64,000 nt of DNA from Ascaris suum (lineage: Eukaryota; Nematoda; Chromadorea; Rhabditida; Ascarididae), in contig CM024190.1 of assembly GCA_013433145.1 (NCBI GenBank), positions 1,302,001 to 1,366,000 of the forward strand. Direction: 5' to 3'. This document shows, piece after piece, positions 62,943 to 64,000 of the stretch (position 1 is its first letter; the number at the start of each line of letters is the position of its first letter). The translations under genes were made by a program, and so were the position numbers. The notes under the pieces were generated by a model that did not search any database, had not been told where the DNA came from, and was given only the letters and a program-made list of their open reading frames with translations.

Positions 62943-64000
62943 TGAGTTTCAAAAGATGAGCTTTCGCCTTCCTCACCTCAACAGCATTTCCGTCGATGTT
63001 TTTAACAGTGGTGCAGATGGAAGAACGCGAGCAACGATCAAAATCTAACAGGATAATCAAAAGAACTCTTCCTGATTTAAATAACTGCGCTATTTTTTAC
63101 CGCGGAAATCTCAACTTAGATGCTATAAATTATCCGTTGCGGCTAATCGATTTATGGGCTTGTTCTATAGACCCGAGAGTAAAGACTAATAGGGCACACT
63201 CCTAATATACAAGCTGCGATTTTTTGTGCTAATGTTATATCGAACAAATTCAGTTCCGTAATAGTAAACGAATGTGACTACACCGACAGGGCATTGAAAC
63301 GAGCAAAGAAAGCGATTCGTTATGCACTACTTTTTCCATTTCAGAGATCTCTTTTCACATCATCAAAAGCGCTACTTAAACGAAGTGATAAATGCGTACG
63401 ATCAATAACGATATGTTGTAATTTTTCAGAGTTCATTGAGAATATCCACTGATATAACCGTTATGAACATTGCCATACTGAATACCATGATTATCACCAC
63501 CTGCTCTCCACCTAAACCTTTGCCACCACCACTCCTCCCCTTCCCCCTCCCCCCCCCCCCACCACCACCTCCCTCTCAGTCCTTCATCTTTGCGCCTAAC
63601 TAGAAAGGGACTTTCAGAATTTCAGTAGATTTGAAAGTTTTTTTCACCACAACAGGGAGTTATGAATATTGGAAAAATCCACATAAGTGTGAAGCTTTCT
63701 CGCAAGCACCCTAGAGGAAGAGGATTGTAATCCAATCAACCACCTTCCACTTGCAGACTGATGGAGGCTGTTTCTACGAAATAACTGTCTTAAACAACTG
63801 AGTGAACTTTGCCACCTCTCAACAGCAGTAACACACCAAAAAGAGCATCGCACCCCGCTGTTATTTTTCGCAAATAATCGCTTTTGTAATACATGTGCAT
63901 GTTTAGCTTTGCAGTGCACAACAAAACAGTAAATCGTATTTGCCCAAATTTGATAAAAATTAAGAACAGGTTGATTTTGCAGTGTACCTATGGCACACTA
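62943..64000. other. Right end of window: C-rich tract and weak ORFs
   Basis: A plus-strand ORF at 62996-63205, with acceptor-like TTTTTAACAG ending at 63008 and a donor-like AGA|GTAAAG at 63178/63179, looks protein-like but is unrecognised. A pyrimidine-rich tract with a 12-base C-run lies at about 63505-63580. A 91-codon minus ORF at 63644-63919 is unrecognised. Nothing here is firmly assigned. Confidence 0.4.
63505..63580. repeat. C-rich polypyrimidine tract with CCA units
   Basis: It contains C12 at 63549-63560 followed by CCACCACC, similar in style to the poly-C tract at 9844. Confidence 0.85.

Overview
The window is AT-rich eukaryotic DNA, roughly two thirds A+T. It has no operons or ribosome binding sites, many homopolymer and dinucleotide tracts, and only small islands of protein-like sequence bounded by splice sites ending in TTTCAG or similar. 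The one confidently recognised gene is a nematode-type lin-29, the C2H2 zinc-finger transcription factor of the heterochronic pathway. The organism is therefore almost certainly a nematode. The very long introns and abundant short poly-A runs suit a large-genome parasitic species (an ascaridoid is my guess) better than Caenorhabditis, but the genus cannot be fixed from this sequence.

lin-29 runs on the minus strand, so its 5' end lies to the right. A Gln/Ser-rich exon (55564-55807) ends in phase 1 and joins an exon at 54398-54507, completing a split GAT codon. That exon ends in phase 0 and is compatible with the zinc-finger exon at 2812-2991, which starts in phase 0. The exon at 2812-2991 carries the first zinc finger and the opening cysteine pair of the second. 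The remaining fingers lie beyond position 1 and are not in the window. Three further short minus-strand segments (62891-62930, 61911-62037, 61551-61650) have compatible phases with each other and with the Gln-rich exon. They are weak candidates for the 5' coding exons.

Between 54398 and 2991 lies an interval of 51.4 kb that looks like one giant intron, or several introns with exons I could not recognise. It holds simple repeats, a palindromic MITE-like element (10552-10855), CpG-rich or promoter-like islands (about 13.8-14.0, 24.9-25.3, 34.0-34.25, 40.0-40.4, 43.0-43.3 and 49.4-49.9 kb) and scattered protein-like ORFs on both strands. In C. elegans, lin-29 has a long isoform and a short isoform made from an internal promoter. 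The islands are reasonable places to look for that second promoter.

Most of the remaining ORFs are close to the length expected by chance in AT-rich DNA (about 125 codons maximum for this much sequence). Only those with an extra reason, such as a good acceptor, a membrane segment, exceptional length or a natural end, are listed, all at low confidence. No transposase, reverse transcriptase, rRNA, CRISPR array or prokaryote-like system was recognised. One tRNA-derived fragment lies at about 2.58-2.65 kb.
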